Of a stretch of DNA of 17,429 nt, positions 15,129-17,429 are shown piece by piece. Made by a program: the position numbers and the translations under genes. Source of the DNA: Cyclobacteriaceae bacterium (GTDB lineage Bacteria; Bacteroidota; Bacteroidia; Cytophagales; Cyclobacteriaceae). The DNA lies in contig JAUUZS010000015.1 in assembly GCA_030589835.1 (NCBI GenBank), positions 1 through 17,429 of the forward strand, written 5' to 3'. Under the pieces are notes generated by a model, which made no database searches, was not told the DNA's origin, and saw nothing but the letters and a program-made list of their open reading frames with translations. How positions within the stretch are numbered: the first letter of the stretch is position 1; every line of letters begins with the position of its first letter.

Positions 15129-16985
15129 ATGCGTAAAATATTGATATTTAGTTATTTACTGCTATTTTTCTTTAACGCGTTATGTTATGCACAACAAGAT
15201 TTAAGTGATCTTAGCTGGAAAAAGGTAGTCTATGATCAACCCGATGCCTGGTACGGAACAAAAGAAGCCATTTCTGTAGCAGAAAACGTGTTGCTGTATC
15301 AACGCGATGTAGGAGGATGGCCTAAGAACACCGCTATGCACCGGGAGTTGGCAGAAGGAGAAAAGGAGAAATTACTTGAGCTAAAGTCGAAAGGTATTGG
15401 AGCTACCATCGATAATGGCGCTACGGTCACGGAGCTGGATTTCCTTTCAAAAGTTTATAGTAAAACCAATGATGAACAATATCGAAAGACATTTCATAAA
15501 GGCATAAATTACTTGCTCGAAGCACAATATGAAAATGGTGGGTGGCCGCAGTATTACCCTCAGAGAAAGGGCTATTATACGCACATTACCTATAACGATA
15601 ATGCTATGCTCAATGTGATGAATGTGATGAAAAGCATTGCTGAAAAGGGTGACCGATTTTCTGTTGAGTTGGATGATGCCATAGTATTAAAAGCTAAAAC
15701 TGCATATGAAAAGGGAGTTGAAGTTATTCTTAAAACACAGTATAATCAAAATGGAGTATTGACTGCGTGGTGTGCCCAGCATGATGAAGAGACATTATTA
15801 CCAGCCTTGGCAAGATCTTATGAACTGCCATCATTGAGTGGAAGTGAATCTGTAGATATAGTGTTATTATTAATGGAAATTGACAATCCTTCACCGGAAA
15901 TTATAGCCGCCATTCAATCTGCAGTTGCCTGGTTTGATCAAGTAAAAATTGAAGGCATTCGAATTGAAAGGAGTAAAAATAAGGAGGGGAAAAATGATAG
16001 AAAAGTTATTCAGGACAATGATGCCCCTACATTGTGGGCTCGATTTTATGACTTAGAAGATAACCGCCCCTTTTTCTGTGATAGAGATGGAATAAAAAAA
16101 AATACACTTGCTGAAATTGGCTATGAAAGACGAAATGGATACGGTTGGTATGATAATGATCCTAAGGACGTACTAAAAACATACAAAAGTTGGCAACCAA
16201 AATGGGCTCCCAAAGAAAATGTACTTGACAAAAGTAATAAGAAGAAAAATTGCATTGCGACTCCTGCTGATGAGAAACGATTTAAGGAGTTGTACCAATC
16301 GAAATGGAAAAATGTTTTTTCGGACAAGGGGACAAAAAAGTGGCAGAAAAAGTGGTCACTTGATGGCAAAATAGGACATGTTGAAAATGGAGCAGATGGT
16401 ATGGCTTTATATACCGGGCCTGAACGAAAAAATAGTGCTCATGATGTAGTTCTATGGACGAAACAATCTTTTTCAGGAGATTTATTGATCGAGTACGATT
16501 ATACCCGGATTGATAACCGGGACAGATCAGTTAATATCATATATATCCAGGCAACGGGAAGCCAGGAGGGAGAATACTCAAAGAATATTAAGGACTGGAA
16601 TGCAATGCGAGAGGTTCCGGCAATGCAGGTGTATTATAACAACATGAATACCCTACATATTAGTTATGCTGCATTTTCTGAAGATGGAGATTATATCAGG
16701 GCACGGCGCTATCGCCCGGATTTAAAACAGAAAATGACAGGGACCGAGCTTGGAGCAGCTTATAACACCGGTTTTTTTGAAAAAGACGTCAAACACCATA
16801 TCACAATCATTAAGAAAGGCTTTGATCTTTATATGAAGGTAAGCACTGATCAAAAAAGTGTTTTGTACAAATGGAACTATCAACAACATCCGAAAATTGT
16901 AGAAGGACCTATTGGCCTAAGGCATAAATGCGTTAGCGCAGCGGTGTACAAAAATTTCACAGTGAAAAAATTATTAAAGAAATAG
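15129..16985 (+). CDS. pelA: PL10 pectate lyase fused to a DUF1961 (YesU-like) domain
   Basis: 618 residues; signal peptide about 1-21 (ending CYAQ), so secreted to the periplasm or beyond. Residues about 28-360 are a PL10 (PelA) catalytic module of the alpha/alpha type: LLYQRDVGGWPKNTAMHREL (55-74), DNGATVTELDFLSKVY (95-110), NGGWPQYYPQRKGYYTHITY (136-155), LTAWCAQHDEETLLPA (211-226), DNDAPTLWARFYDLEDNRPF (296-315). PL10 enzymes cleave polygalacturonate by Ca-assisted beta-elimination with an arginine base; I cannot assign that residue by eye. A Lys-rich linker (about 361-382) leads to residues about 385-615, matching DUF1961/YesU: DVVLWTKQSFSGDLLIEYDY, MQVYYNNMNTLHISY, a beta jelly roll known from Bacillus rhamnogalacturonan operons, function unclear. 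PL10 alone is usually about 350 residues, so this is a true fusion. It is 4 bp upstream of a second lyase. Confidence 0.92.
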   Translation: MRKILIFSYLLLFFFNALCYAQQDLSDLSWKKVVYDQPDAWYGTKEAISVAENVLLYQRDVGGWPKNTAMHRELAEGEKEKLLELKSKGIGATIDNGATVTELDFLSKVYSKTNDEQYRKTFHKGINYLLEAQYENGGWPQYYPQRKGYYTHITYNDNAMLNVMNVMKSIAEKGDRFSVELDDAIVLKAKTAYEKGVEVILKTQYNQNGVLTAWCAQHDEETLLPALARSYELPSLSGSESVDIVLLLMEIDNPSPEIIAAIQSAVAWFDQVKIEGIRIERSKNKEGKNDRKVIQDNDAPTLWARFYDLEDNRPFFCDRDGIKKNTLAEIGYERRNGYGWYDNDPKDVLKTYKSWQPKWAPKENVLDKSNKKKNCIATPADEKRFKELYQSKWKNVFSDKGTKKWQKKWSLDGKIGHVENGADGMALYTGPERKNSAHDVVLWTKQSFSGDLLIEYDYTRIDNRDRSVNIIYIQATGSQEGEYSKNIKDWNAMREVPAMQVYYNNMNTLHISYAAFSEDGDYIRARRYRPDLKQKMTGTELGAAYNTGFFEKDVKHHITIIKKGFDLYMKVSTDQKSVLYKWNYQQHPKIVEGPIGLRHKCVSAAVYKNFTVKKLLKK

Positions 16986-16989
16986 CACA

Positions 16990-17429
16990 ATGAGAAATAG
17001 TATATTTTTTTCGATAGTTATACTGAGCTTCCTGGCATGCGAATCTATATTAATGTCGCAGCCTGCAAAGACCCCTGCATTTCCGGGAGCTGAGGGATTT
17101 GGGAAATATGCTACAGGAGGGCGTGGTGGAGATGTATACCATGTTGTCAACCTAAACGATTCAGGAGACGGATCATTACGATACGGCATTAATACGGCGA
17201 GTGGTCCTCGAACCATTGTTTTTGATATCTCGGGCAATATCATGCTGAAATCCTCATTGAATGTTGATAAACCAAATATCACTATCGCAGGTCAAACAGC
17301 GCCAGGCGATGGCATTACACTTGGAAATGGAAGTTTGAGAATAAATGGCAATGATATCATTATTCGATATCTCCGTGCCCGTCTTGGTGATCAGACAGGT
17401 GCTGCAAGCGATGCTGTTTCCATAGCAGG
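16990..17429 (+). CDS. PL1-type pectate lyase, 5' part (cut by window end)
   Basis: 146 codons are visible without a stop. The N-terminus MRNSIFFSIVILSFLACE is a secretion signal, possibly a lipoprotein with Cys17 or cleaved later near LMSQ. The mature start PAFPGAEGFGKYATGGRGGD followed by VYHVVNLNDSGDGSLRYGI is the hallmark opening of PL1-family parallel beta-helix pectate lyases; ITIAGQTAPGDGITLGNGSL and IIIRYLRARLGD are the first helix coils. The catalytic region is beyond the window. These enzymes cleave homogalacturonan by beta-elimination. The start is 4 bp after the PL10 stop, so the two lyases are co-transcribed. Confidence 0.9.
   Translation, partial: MRNSIFFSIVILSFLACESILMSQPAKTPAFPGAEGFGKYATGGRGGDVYHVVNLNDSGDGSLRYGINTASGPRTIVFDISGNIMLKSSLNVDKPNITIAGQTAPGDGITLGNGSLRINGNDIIIRYLRARLGDQTGAASDAVSIA

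Noticed and set aside
16974..17282. 102-residue minus-strand frame opposite the PL1 lyase start
   Set aside because: It is antisense to clear pectate-lyase motifs and is an open-frame shadow.
1..17429. tRNA, rRNA, riboswitch, intact insertion sequence or reverse-transcriptase (retron/DGR) genes
   Set aside because: None is recognisable by eye on either strand; hairpins at 7046-7270 do not match a riboswitch class known to me, and no transposase or RT motif occurs.

Overview
The window looks like a chromosomal segment from an AT-rich Bacteroidota bacterium, most likely Cytophagales or a related environmental lineage. The evidence is a tandem SusC/SusD pair, a single-polypeptide hybrid two-component regulator, Cys-anchored lipoproteins, a TAnnTTTG-type promoter, and start codons without Shine-Dalgarno sites. 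The genus cannot be fixed from this sequence alone.

Layout from left to right. (1) 1-949 is decayed, gene-poor DNA. It holds a frameshifted C-terminal remnant resembling a KAP-family P-loop NTPase (minus strand), one copy of a dispersed hairpin repeat, and a purine-rich inverted repeat. (2) 950-5389 (minus) is a complete 1479-residue hybrid two-component system (HTCS). (3) 5770-7035 (plus) is a DUF4861 family lipoprotein, divergent from the HTCS. (4) 7036-7634 has no convincing gene but is very structured. It holds a run of short hairpins, most with exactly 3-nt loops, followed by four degenerate units of a 40-bp tandem repeat bracketed by a 15-bp direct repeat. (5) 7635-8311 (minus) is a PIN toxin/antitoxin pair with overlapping genes and a recognisable promoter and candidate operator. 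(6) 8757-14792 (plus) is a SusC transporter, a SusD lipoprotein and a third surface lipoprotein, closed by a strong intrinsic terminator at 14816-14854. (7) 15129-17429 (plus) is a PL10 pectate lyase fused to a DUF1961 (YesU-like) domain, followed 4 bp later by the 5' part of a PL1-type pectate lyase that runs off the window.

Functionally this is a polysaccharide utilisation locus (PUL) aimed at pectin, probably homogalacturonan/pectate. The inferred scheme is that secreted or surface lyases cut the polymer, the SusD and third lipoprotein bind fragments, SusC imports them, and the HTCS senses oligosaccharides in the periplasm and activates the plus-strand genes. DUF4861 proteins commonly accompany pectin-degradation genes, but the role of this one is not established here. 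The locus probably continues to the right.

No clearly new defence or mobile system is visible. The least explained part is the hairpin and 40-bp repeat island with its adjoining toxin-antitoxin pair, lodged inside the PUL between the DUF4861 gene and susC. One of its hairpins recurs about 6.6 kb away beside the decayed NTPase gene, which suggests a dispersed REP-like element family.
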